Assembly (NCBI RefSeq): GCF_030409635.1
Contig: NZ_JAUFQF010000001.1
Coordinates: forward strand, 248,001 to 312,000
Reading direction: 5' to 3'
Source: Vibrio agarivorans
Lineage (GTDB): Bacteria > Pseudomonadota > Gammaproteobacteria > Enterobacterales > Vibrionaceae
DNA length: 64,000 nt
Shown: piece by piece, positions 56,545 through 64,000 of the stretch
How positions within the stretch are numbered: position 1 is the stretch's first letter
Layout of the letters: each line of letters opens with the position of its first letter
Translations under genes and position numbers: made by a program
Notes under the pieces: generated by a model
Database searches by the model: none
What the model was told of the DNA's origin: nothing
Seen by the model: only the letters and a program-made list of their open reading frames with translations

Positions 56545-57903
56545 ATGAAATCGACGACTAAATCCCTACCACTTCTGCCTATTTTCTTGATGAGCACTTC
56601 CTTGATGGCCAATGATTGGCAAGATATTCCAATACCTGCACCATTAGATGATGGGCAATCGTGGGAATTGCAGGAGGCGTATTCAGATTCGTTTAACTAC
56701 ACCGGTAAAGGGGATGAATTTAGTAGTAAATGGAATGACACCTATTTTCATGGTTGGACTGGGCCAGGCTTAACCTATTGGCAACGTGATGAGTCGTGGG
56801 TGGATGATGGCAATTTGATTATCAGTGCCTCCCGTCGACAAGGTACTGAGATGGTTAACGCTGGCGTGGTGACATCAAAAACAAAGGTCAAATATCCTAT
56901 TTTCTTGGAAGCCAACATCAAAGTTAGCGGACTCGAACTATCTTCTAATTTTTGGCTATTAAGTGAAAATGATGAGCGAGAAATTGATGTGTTAGAGGTT
57001 TACGGTGGGGCAGAGGATGAGTGGTTTGCAAGAAATATGTCGACCAACTTCCATGTGTTTTTCCGTAATGACGACAACACGATACGCAGTGATTTTAATG
57101 ACCAAACCCATAATGAACCTCAGTGGGGTACCTATTGGCGTGATGGCTTTCACCGCTTTGCCGTTTATTGGAAGAGCCCAACGGAGGTGACGTTTTATAT
57201 TAACGGAATTGAAACGCCGAAAGGGTCTTGGGAAGAAGTGATCATGAAGGACAAGGATTATACCGGGGCGATTTTAGACAAGTCGACGTATAACATGGAC
57301 GAAGAGATGTTCATCATTCTCGACACTGAAGATCATTCATGGCGCTCTGAAGCAGGCATTATTGCTAAGGACGAAGATCTCGCAAATGATAGCAAAAACA
57401 AAATGTATGTTGATTGGATTCGCGTTTATAAACCGGTAGGAGGCGATGACAACGGAGAGGTTGTTGTTCCGTCGGGATATACCAATACTCAGTTCGTGCA
57501 CAGTGATTTGTGTTTGGACGTTAAAGATGGTGCTATTTGGAACGGAAGTACCTATCAGCAATGGGTTTGTAACACATCGAACGCGAACCAGCAGTTTGAG
57601 TTTGATGAAGTGACCAAAGGGGAGTATCTGATTAAATCAAAACGCAGTCAGCTTTGTTTAGAGCTCAAACCTAGCAATAACCAGTGGCAAGATGGCACGG
57701 TTATCCAGCAATATGTTTGTAATTCTGCAGAAGAGAATCAACGTTGGACGTTATTTGATAAAGGCAGCCAAACATTTGAAATCCGCAACAAAGCCACAGG
57801 TAAGTGCCTGGAACTTGCCGATAATAAAGGTAGTAATGGCGGATGCGTTCAGCAATGGTCGTGTGATGGCGGTTATAATCAGCGTTTGAAATTTGTCCAG
57901 TAA
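56545..57903 (+). CDS. Secreted GH16 beta-agarase/porphyranase with ricin-type (CBM13-like) lectin domain
   Basis: A 452-residue secreted hydrolase. Signal peptide 1-22 (cut before NDWQD), GH16 catalytic domain at about 23-310 and a ricin-type trefoil at about 325-452 with three Q-x-W-like repeats. The catalytic motif E-x-D-x-x-E is Glu146-Asp148-Glu151 (EIDVLEVYG). The start of the mature protein (DWQDIPIPAP), GPGLTYWQRD, and the closing TEDHSWRS and VDWIRVYKP closely parallel characterised beta-agarases of GH16 such as Zobellia AgaA. Porphyran activity cannot be excluded. ATG 56545 with AAGGA upstream is preferred over earlier ATGs. Ends at a strong terminator. Confidence 0.9.
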   Translation: MKSTTKSLPLLPIFLMSTSLMANDWQDIPIPAPLDDGQSWELQEAYSDSFNYTGKGDEFSSKWNDTYFHGWTGPGLTYWQRDESWVDDGNLIISASRRQGTEMVNAGVVTSKTKVKYPIFLEANIKVSGLELSSNFWLLSENDEREIDVLEVYGGAEDEWFARNMSTNFHVFFRNDDNTIRSDFNDQTHNEPQWGTYWRDGFHRFAVYWKSPTEVTFYINGIETPKGSWEEVIMKDKDYTGAILDKSTYNMDEEMFIILDTEDHSWRSEAGIIAKDEDLANDSKNKMYVDWIRVYKPVGGDDNGEVVVPSGYTNTQFVHSDLCLDVKDGAIWNGSTYQQWVCNTSNANQQFEFDEVTKGEYLIKSKRSQLCLELKPSNNQWQDGTVIQQYVCNSAEENQRWTLFDKGSQTFEIRNKATGKCLELADNKGSNGGCVQQWSCDGGYNQRLKFVQ

Positions 57904-57924
57904 TAAACATGATTTTATGAGTGA

Positions 57925-57950
57925 GCCGAAGCGCAAGCTTCGGCTTTTTT
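57925..57950 (+). terminator. Terminator after GH16
   Basis: GCCGAAGC-GCAA-GCTTCGGC followed by six T. Confidence 0.95.
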
Positions 57951-57957
57951 GTTGCGA

Positions 57958-58632
57958 TCAAAGGTGTGTATGTTCTACAGCAATAAAAACAGTAGATAAA
58001 GCCATCACAGCATTGGCGATAAAGTATGCCCAATGGACGTTGACAGGTCTCTGTTTTTTGACAAATGCTTTCAGGTAATACTTAGCGAACGTGACAAGAT
58101 AACCAATAGTAGCAATGAGGAGTATCGTATGAGGGCCGTCGGAATGATAAATGGCTAAATCTAATGTCGCCCAAGTTTGGAGGAAAAATGTCAGGGTGTA
58201 TAGCTTAAGAGTTTTGTGGCGCTCTTTGAACGTCGGGTAAAGGTAAAACCACGCCAAAATGCTAATCGAGAGAACGAAAGCGGGAACGCTGAGCTCTATT
58301 CCATTGGTTTTATCTACCATGATTAAAAACCACAGCGCAGCCGTGCGTGACCCACTAGCTAACGAAAAGGAGTAGAACATAGCGGTATCAGCCCGCTCTT
58401 GTTGTCGAATTAAATTACATGACTCAGCGACAATATTGAATATGAAAGAGAGTTGAACTAGCCATTTGTACCAACTTGGGTCTGCTGTGACTTCGATACC
58501 AACGATAAGTAGCAACCAACAAAACACGCGCGTTGCAGAGAGCGTTAAAAAAGAGTGATTACGCTGCGTGTTTTCTGAAAAACAGTAAAAAACAGAAAAA
58601 GAAGTATAGAGAAAAGAGATCGCCAAACCCAT
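57958..58632 (-). CDS. Hypothetical multi-pass membrane protein
   Basis: A 224-residue protein with about six to seven hydrophobic segments and little between them. The size and spacing faintly recall the YhhN/TMEM86 lysoplasmalogenase family, but I see no diagnostic motif. Convergent with the GH16 gene and not obviously linked to agar use. Confidence 0.6.
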   Translation of the reverse strand: MGLAISFLYTSFSVFYCFSENTQRNHSFLTLSATRVFCWLLLIVGIEVTADPSWYKWLVQLSFIFNIVAESCNLIRQQERADTAMFYSFSLASGSRTAALWFLIMVDKTNGIELSVPAFVLSISILAWFYLYPTFKERHKTLKLYTLTFFLQTWATLDLAIYHSDGPHTILLIATIGYLVTFAKYYLKAFVKKQRPVNVHWAYFIANAVMALSTVFIAVEHTHL

Positions 58633-58747
58633 GCGCCTATATTACATCCTTATATTAAGCGATTGAATTCATAGATAATCATTTTTACCGAACGAGTGCA
58701 AGTTAAACTTATAAAGGTTGTGGTCTTTGGTTGCGAGTGTATAAAAA

Positions 58748-58774
58748 AAGAGCTAACCCAAAGGGTTAGCTCTT
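58748..58774 (-). terminator. Terminator of the UnbV/Big2 gene
   Basis: AAGAGCTAACCC-AAA-GGGTTAGCTCTT with seven T following on the minus strand. Confidence 0.92.
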
Positions 58775-58849
58775 CACCTACATTACAATACAGAAGTTTT
58801 TTCGCTGGATTTTGAAATAATACTTAATCCAGCGATTCTAACTAATACG

Positions 58850-60306
58850 TTAATTACACTCGACGATATTGATATCCCCTGGAGCCCATCCAATACCTCT
58901 TTCGTGCTTTTTGCCTTCATCTGTGACGAACTCGACAAACAGAAAGTGAAAGTGCCCATCAGGTAAGTCAGCTGTCGGGACAACTAGTGGGTTAGTAAGG
59001 TCAAAGATAACCGCGGCACTGCCAGAGGTTGTGTCTGCGGATTGTAAATGAGAAATGACGTAGTCATTTACCAAGCCCCAACTCGCATCCATGTGTCTCA
59101 AACGGAATGTGAGGCCATTTCCATTTACGGTAGAGCCTGAGCCTGCATGATAGTCAGCAACAACACTTAAAGGCTGGTTAGTGCATAGCGCAGGCCCCAT
59201 GTATTTATTGTTGTCATCAAATGTTACGCTCGCTTCAAACCAATCTTCTATATCGATGCTTAGACTGTCTGTTACGGTGGCCGGTTGGTGAGCACCATTT
59301 GCGCTTGCAGTGATTTGGACTGTACCCGCCTTGAGCGCGTTGACTACACCATCAACCGAGACAGTGGCAGTGGCGCTATCGGACGAGGACCATGTCACAG
59401 AGCTATCATCAGGGGACTCTCCAGGCTCACTCGAGGTTAGTTCTACAGAAAGTGCAGTGCTTTGACTTACGTAAAGTGTATCTGACTCATTTACGATAGA
59501 AATATCGGTTGCATAGATAGGGTCAAAATCACCGGAGCGTATAAGAAGTGAAGATGATACTTGTTCTGCTACGCTTGATTGAACCAGAATTTCTGTATCT
59601 CCTATTGCAAGCGCAGTAACGAGTCCACTATCAGACACGCTTGCAACGGATGGATCGCTTGACTGGAAAGTGACCACAGGGTTGGCATTGAGTGGTGTGA
59701 ATGAAGGCGCAATTTGATAGGTGGTTCCGGGGCGCAGTTTACGTTCGTCAGCACCTAAGCTAATACTCTCAGGAACAGGCATATCTGCATCATCGCTAGA
59801 CACTCGCTCGTTTATCATGACATCATTGAGATAAACGACCTCACCATTACGCCAAGTCACTTTGATTTCTTCAATAGTTTGATTCTTACCTAGGCCAAAA
59901 TGAACTGTATTAAGCAAACTCTGTGAGAAATTTTCACCCGCAGACCCGACTCTTCGCGTGTATGACTTGCTTTCTGTCGTCACAGTAACAACGGCTGACA
60001 TCGGGTCGATGTTATGTAATGGGCTGTAACCTACGTGGACAAGAGAGTGGTTGCCAACGTTTTGTGTCTGGTTTTTATATAGATACCAGATACCGTCTTC
60101 GCTGCCGTTGAGTAGATCTACTTTACCATCTCGAGTAAGAGCGAAGGCTTGCCCCATGTCTCCATGACCAGAGTCGTTAGCATCATGTGCACCATGCGTT
60201 TGGGTAATTTCAAATTGTCCGTTTCCATCATTGATAAGGAGGTAATCGGTCACACGTTCTTTTAAGTACCCATAGCGATGAATAAAGATATCATTGTGTA
60301 GGGCAT
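58850..60306 (-). pseudogene. 5'-deleted FG-GAP/UnbV protein gene with Big2 domains
   Basis: The long frame begins in the middle of an FG-GAP/VCBS-type repeat (NDIFIHRYG.. LLINDGNGQF), then an ASPIC/UnbV domain (YSPLHNIDPMSAVVTV; GENFSQSLLNTVHFGLG), two Big2 immunoglobulin-like domains and a novel C-terminal beta domain. Proteins of this type start with a signal peptide and several FG-GAP repeats; both are missing. A good ribosome site (AAGGA) with ATG at 60306 survives upstream, but in another frame, and it stops after 14 codons. The best reading is an internal deletion that joined the old start region to the middle of the gene. The only in-frame start for the long frame is a TTG at 60376 without a ribosome site. 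An operator-like TTGGTCAACC lies further upstream. Confidence 0.7.
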
Positions 60307-60417
60307 ATATTTTCCTTGTTATGAATATAAGTAGTGAACGTTTGCTCGCTATTGATTTAACACTTTGGATAAACAATGCTCAATATTGGTTTGTTGTTTG
60401 TGCGATTTTGATCGATA

Positions 60418-60429
60418 TTGGTCAACCTT
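60418..60429. promoter_or_regulatory. FCD-like element before the UnbV/Big2 gene
   Basis: TTGGTCAACCTT, matching ten of twelve positions of TTGGT-N2-ACCAA; the first ten bases equal the site at 37871-37880. Confidence 0.5.
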
Positions 60430-60548
60430 TGTTGTGGTGTAAGTCTAAGTTTTTCTGCGAAGAACTCGCGATTCTTGTGAATGTTTGCCATGTTAATGAG
60501 GTGGGAAATAGGCTGTTTATAGATGCCAAATAGATGTGTAACTTATTA

Positions 60549-60977
60549 ATGAAAATAAACAAAACTACTAGAGCGCTGCTATTAATTTCTCTGGCATTCA
60601 GTGTGCCAGTGATCGCTTGTAGTGATGGTCGCTTTCATGCAAGTGGTGACATGAAATTTAGTAGACCAATTCCTTTACCCGGGGGAATGAAAATATCAAC
60701 GCCACGTGTATTGGAATTGAGAGACAAGCAGTTTTCTTATGATGTTATGATCGAAGCAGAGTATCCTATCGAGGAGTTGGCCGTAAAGGTAACCCCCGGA
60801 CCTGGTGTGATACCCAATGAAGCCTCTTTTGGTGTGTTTGAAGATCAGACACAGCTGACAGTCACTGGCAAGGCTCTGGCGAATGTGATGACGATGACAT
60901 CGGTTCAAGTGGTTGGGGTATATCAAGGGCAGCCATTTAATGCGTATCGGTTTGTCACAGCCAAACCAGTGAAGTAA
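60549..60977 (+). CDS. Hypothetical lipoprotein
   Basis: A 142-residue exported protein. The signal sequence MKINKTTRALLLISLAFSVPVIAC ends in a lipobox-like VIAC, so Cys24 may be lipid-modified. The mature part is a small beta-rich domain (SYDVMIEAEYPIEELAVKVTP; QLTVTGKAL). No family recognised. ATG 60549 gives the cleaner signal peptide; ATG 60534 is possible. No clear ribosome site at either. Confidence 0.6.
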   Translation: MKINKTTRALLLISLAFSVPVIACSDGRFHASGDMKFSRPIPLPGGMKISTPRVLELRDKQFSYDVMIEAEYPIEELAVKVTPGPGVIPNEASFGVFEDQTQLTVTGKALANVMTMTSVQVVGVYQGQPFNAYRFVTAKPVK

Positions 60978-60985
60978 CGATAAGA

Positions 60986-61019
60986 AATCAGGGCGAATGT
61001 TAAGACATTCGCCCTGATT
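60986..61019. terminator. Bidirectional terminator
   Basis: Perfect 15-bp stem AATCAGGGCGAATGT / ACATTCGCCCTGATT around TAAG, between convergent genes. Confidence 0.93.
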
Positions 61020-61078
61020 TAATGTTGGCGCTGAAGTTTATGACCAGCAGCGCCTTACTTAATTACTCGATTACTCAA

Positions 61079-62332
61079 CTACTTAAGATGTTTAGCCACC
61101 GTACGGTCCCAACGTTCTAAGATCTTGGTGTAATCTTGATCAGGTTTTAGCATAAATGCTGTTATATCATTTGGCATATCAGCCCCCAAATCAGCAGGGA
61201 TGTTTCCGACAGGAAACGTAACCAGTTGTCCAGCAGAGCGAGCATCTTCATAAGGTTTGGCTAACTCAGGCACGCCAGAAGTACCGCCTGCTAGAGTCGT
61301 TATCGCGGTATCGGCTTCTAGATAGACTTTTAGGTTGTCATCATTCATCCAGAAATCAATCCATTTCTTCGCCGCTTCCACTTCACCTGAATCTTTTGGA
61401 ATCGCCCAACCTGGGCCGTTATAGTCCATAACAATACCTTTATCGCCGTTCACTGCTGGGAACGGGTGTAAAGAGAAATGCTCAGGAAGTGAATCGTTTG
61501 AGAACGGAGTAATGTTCCACATACCCTGTGGCAGCATAGCAACACGGCCAGATTGGAATGTCGTTAGCGCTACTGACCATGGGTCGGTACCCGCTGAAAC
61601 CATTGGGTTAAAGCACTTGGCATCAATCATCTTTCTAAAGCCTTCAAAGGCATTTTTCATCGATGCATCGTCGGCAAACTTCGCTTCACCACTCACAAAC
61701 TTGTCCATACGAGACAAATCTGGGTTATTGCCATCCGCCAGTGCCATGCTCAAAAAGTAGACATAAGGCGTCCAGCCACCATTGTTTGCCGCAAGAAGCA
61801 TTGGCTGAATCCCTTTATCATTCAGCGCTGTACAAGCTTTAACTAACTCATCAACGGTTTGTGGGTAGCTTTTGATACCTGCGTCTTCAAACAAGTCGTT
61901 ATTCACATATACACCCATACCAGAAACTTGGAGCATTGAGTAATAAACGGTTTCATCAAGGCCAAGGTAAGGTTGCAGTTTAGGTTGTACACGTTCGACA
62001 AACGGAAGGTCATTAAGCGGCATTAACTGACCATTGCCACCCCAGTGTTGGATAAACTCACGGTCAACCATCACAACATCGGGTGGCGAGCCTGCCTGCA
62101 TGCGAGCAGGGATACTCGTCACCATGTCATTGCGAGCCATGTAATTGAGTTTTACTTTGATATCAGGGTTTGCTTTTTCGAATCGCTCGATGATTAACGG
62201 GAAGTTAGCGACTTCAGCGCCAGCACCTTTCCAGCTAGAGACTTCAAGTTCGATTTGTTTTGCTGATACGTTGCTGGTGGCAAGTAAACAAGCGGTAATT
62301 GCAGTGGCAAGAGAGAGTTTTTTTAGTTCCAT
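61079..62332 (-). CDS. Sugar ABC transporter substrate-binding protein
   Basis: A 417-residue periplasmic solute-binding protein of the MalE/UgpB class. Signal peptide 1-24 (cut near NVSAKQIELE); FEKANPDIKVKLNYMARNDM and ARMQAGSPPDVVMVDREFI are typical of family 1 sugar-binding proteins. ATG 62332 is preferred over the longer frame because of its signal peptide. Gene order is unusual: it follows the two permease genes, with a terminator between. Ligand unknown; beside the agarase gene an oligosaccharide is plausible. Confidence 0.9.
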   Translation of the reverse strand: MELKKLSLATAITACLLATSNVSAKQIELEVSSWKGAGAEVANFPLIIERFEKANPDIKVKLNYMARNDMVTSIPARMQAGSPPDVVMVDREFIQHWGGNGQLMPLNDLPFVERVQPKLQPYLGLDETVYYSMLQVSGMGVYVNNDLFEDAGIKSYPQTVDELVKACTALNDKGIQPMLLAANNGGWTPYVYFLSMALADGNNPDLSRMDKFVSGEAKFADDASMKNAFEGFRKMIDAKCFNPMVSAGTDPWSVALTTFQSGRVAMLPQGMWNITPFSNDSLPEHFSLHPFPAVNGDKGIVMDYNGPGWAIPKDSGEVEAAKKWIDFWMNDDNLKVYLEADTAITTLAGGTSGVPELAKPYEDARSAGQLVTFPVGNIPADLGADMPNDITAFMLKPDQDYTKILERWDRTVAKHLK

Positions 62333-62484
62333 GTTATTAGTTTTCCTTGAATCGTTATTGGATAAATACTTGATAGTCTTTACAAAATATTCAAATAGCG
62401 CAGGGCGCAATGTACTACTAAAAACATAATTATTATTGGGTGTAGCTCAATCGAGATCTATGAGTGTGTTGTCTCCTAAAAAGT

Positions 62485-62508
62485 GAGCAAGGCACGAATG
62501 CCTTGCTC
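62485..62508 (-). terminator. Terminator between permease and binding-protein genes
   Basis: GAGCAAGGCA-CGAA-TGCCTTGCTC, then ACTTTTTAG on the minus strand. Confidence 0.8.
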
Positions 62509-62515
62509 TGTTGGG

Positions 62516-63415
62516 TTATTTCACAGCACCTGCTGTCATACCATTTACAATCTGCTTCGATAATGTAAAGAACACAACAAGAAGTGGAAGTGATGCAAGC
62601 ACTGCCGCTGGGAACAACTGTGTTGGGTCAACAGAATAGGTTCCTAAGAAGCGCAGCACGGCTGGCATAATGGTTAACTTGCTTTCCGTTGTGATGAAGA
62701 GTAGTGGGTTAACCACATCATTCCAAACACCTAAAGTGATAAAGATCGCTAATGTACCTGTAATTGGCTTAAGCATCGGGAAGATGATGTACCAGTAAGT
62801 CTTTAAGAATGTTGCTCCATCAAGTGTTGCAGCTTCTTCAAGTTCTTTCGGTATAGCTTTCATGAAACTGGTGTAGAAGAACACGCCTAGTGGTAAGTGA
62901 CCCACTGTGTAAACCAAAATCAGACCGAAGTAAGTATCCAGTAGACCTAAATCACGAATGAAAAGGTAAAGTGGCGTTAGAGCAGCAAACGGCGGAATAA
63001 CCATACCTAGCATAAAGAAAATGTAGGCAATATTACTCACTCGGCTACGGATTCTAGCTAACGGGTAAGCCGCGAGTGAAGAAATAATCGCAACGGCAAA
63101 AATGGTCGCTACAGTAATACCAATCGTGTTCAGCACAGTGCCAAAGTAGTTCATGTCAGCGATGACATTCACATAGTTGGAGAAATGTAATTCAGTTGGT
63201 AGCGCAAGTGGATCAAGCATGATTTCACGGCGGCTTCTGAATGACATGAACACCATGTAGAAAACCGGAGATAGAATGATGAACGTGACAACGAACATCA
63301 ATGAAATCAACAAACCTTGTTTTACATTGCGCGGTGAGAGAAGCTTACTAGTGCGCTTCGCTGCGGGCTGCTCTTCGGCCATTGTTGGCAGTTTATTTGA
63401 TGTAATACTACTCAT
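62516..63415 (-). CDS. Sugar ABC transporter permease, MalG-like
   Basis: A 299-residue inner-membrane permease with six membrane segments and the coupling-loop motif EEAATLDGATFLKTYWYIIFP (EAA loop). Its start overlaps the stop of the second permease (TAATG). No ATPase gene is in the window; these importers often use a shared MsmK/MalK-type ATPase or one encoded upstream. Confidence 0.92.
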   Translation of the reverse strand: MSSITSNKLPTMAEEQPAAKRTSKLLSPRNVKQGLLISLMFVVTFIILSPVFYMVFMSFRSRREIMLDPLALPTELHFSNYVNVIADMNYFGTVLNTIGITVATIFAVAIISSLAAYPLARIRSRVSNIAYIFFMLGMVIPPFAALTPLYLFIRDLGLLDTYFGLILVYTVGHLPLGVFFYTSFMKAIPKELEEAATLDGATFLKTYWYIIFPMLKPITGTLAIFITLGVWNDVVNPLLFITTESKLTIMPAVLRFLGTYSVDPTQLFPAAVLASLPLLVVFFTLSKQIVNGMTAGAVK

Positions 63416-64000
63416 TAGATACGGTCCTCACGAGCTCGTAGGTAACTGTTCTGAATAATCGTAATCAGAGCAACCAGTACAATCATGACTACTGACAGAG
63501 CTGCTGCAGAGCCATACTTAAAGTCTTGGAAGATGAGTTGGAAGATCTTAAGACCTAGTGTCATCGTCGCGTAATCTGGGCCACCCCCAGTCATGATGAA
63601 CGGGAATTCGAATGATTTAAGTGTACCGATCGTCGCCAGTGTGATGTTGACGGTGATCGCCGGCGCGAGCAGTGGAATATCAATGTGGAAGAAAGACTTA
63701 ATCGGTGAAACACCATCCACACGTGCCGCGTCTTTCACTTCGGTAGAGATACCAGCATAGCCGGCTAGAAAAATCGCGGTCGAATAGCCTACGAACATCC
63801 ATACGTGCACTGCGGCAACAGAGAAGAGTGCAATCGAAGAGTCACCTAGCCAAATTTGTTGCATGCTACCCATACCAAATGAAGCAAGAAGTTCATTCAA
63901 ACCTCCCCCCATAGGTGCGTAGAGGTATTGCCATACATAACCTGCAATCACTAGCGACAGCATTGAAGGAACCAGTAAGGCAGTACGCAGTGCATCACGT
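63415..64000 (-). CDS. Sugar ABC transporter permease, MalF-like (5' end outside window)
   Basis: The frame is open to the window edge, so only the C-terminal 194 residues are seen. It contains the EAA coupling loop (DAARVDGVSPIKSFFHIDIPLL) and the KIFQLIFQDFKYGSAAAL segment typical of MalF/UgpA-type permeases. An internal ATG at 63963 is not the start. Confidence 0.9.
   Translation of the reverse strand, partial: RDALRTALLVPSMLSLVIAGYVWQYLYAPMGGGLNELLASFGMGSMQQIWLGDSSIALFSVAAVHVWMFVGYSTAIFLAGYAGISTEVKDAARVDGVSPIKSFFHIDIPLLAPAITVNITLATIGTLKSFEFPFIMTGGGPDYATMTLGLKIFQLIFQDFKYGSAAALSVVMIVLVALITIIQNSYLRAREDRI

Overview
The window looks like chromosomal DNA of an agar-degrading marine Vibrio (Vibrionaceae). 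This rests on the gene set: a VF530-type DNA-binding protein, a pst cluster flanked by a chemoreceptor and a GGDEF protein, gal genes with a GalR-type operator, a FIST-type chemoreceptor, and beta-agarase-type glycoside hydrolases (GH16, GH50). Base composition looks uniform and moderately AT-rich. I see no tRNA, rRNA, CRISPR array, transposase or phage gene.

Layout. (1) 0-4 kb: a GGDEF diguanylate cyclase cut by the window edge, and a chemoreceptor. (2) 3.9-8.4 kb, minus strand: pstS-pstC-pstA-pstB phosphate importer followed by an unusual single-chain ArsC-ArsR fusion; a perfect palindrome lies upstream of pstS. (3) 8.6-10.8 kb: small housekeeping or unknown genes (GFA-family, GNAT, YidA-like phosphatase). 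(4) 11-22 kb: galactose region: FucI-like isomerase plus galM (minus), outer-membrane barrel, LysR regulator, FIST chemoreceptor, and galE-galT-galK behind a GalR-type operator. (5) 22-27.4 kb: cytosolic GH50 agarase-type enzyme, FCD/GntR regulator, LacY-like symporter and YhcH-family protein. (6) 27.6-34 kb: housekeeping and unknown genes, including ribB with an FMN riboswitch, and a Cache chemoreceptor. (7) 34.2-40.8 kb: divergent acid-sugar cluster: Ldh2-type, Zn-ADH and UxuB-like oxidoreductases against kdgK, eda and an enolase-superfamily cycloisomerase matching 3,6-anhydro-L-galactonate cycloisomerase. (8) 40.9-45 kb: VOC protein, DUF4382 lipoprotein, ricin-lectin protein, DHFR-like protein, MATE pump. 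(9) 45.2-56.4 kb: AraC regulator divergent from a nine-gene cluster: FucI-like isomerase (frameshifted at an A8 tract), PfkB kinase, class II aldolase, Na+ symporter, mutarotase-like protein, aldehyde dehydrogenase, APH-fold kinase and a divergent enolase. (10) 56.5-64 kb: secreted GH16 agarase with a ricin-type lectin domain, unknown membrane protein, 5'-deleted UnbV/Big2 gene, unknown lipoprotein, and a sugar ABC importer that runs off the window.

How the parts fit. GH16 would cut agar outside the cell, GH50 would trim imported oligosaccharides, D-galactose would enter the Leloir genes, and 3,6-anhydro-L-galactose would pass through the cycloisomerase, two redox steps at C5, KdgK and Eda. 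The GH117-type enzyme needed to split neoagarobiose is not in the window. A TTGGT-N2-ACCAA palindrome, typical of FCD regulators of the UxuR/ExuR type, recurs upstream of most of these genes and suggests one regulon.

The best candidate for something undescribed is region 9. Its gene order reads as aldose -> ketose -> ketose 1-phosphate -> DHAP + aldehyde -> acid -> phospho-acid -> enolpyruvate phosphate. It ends in an enolase paralogue that has lost the usual His373 and Glu168 equivalents.
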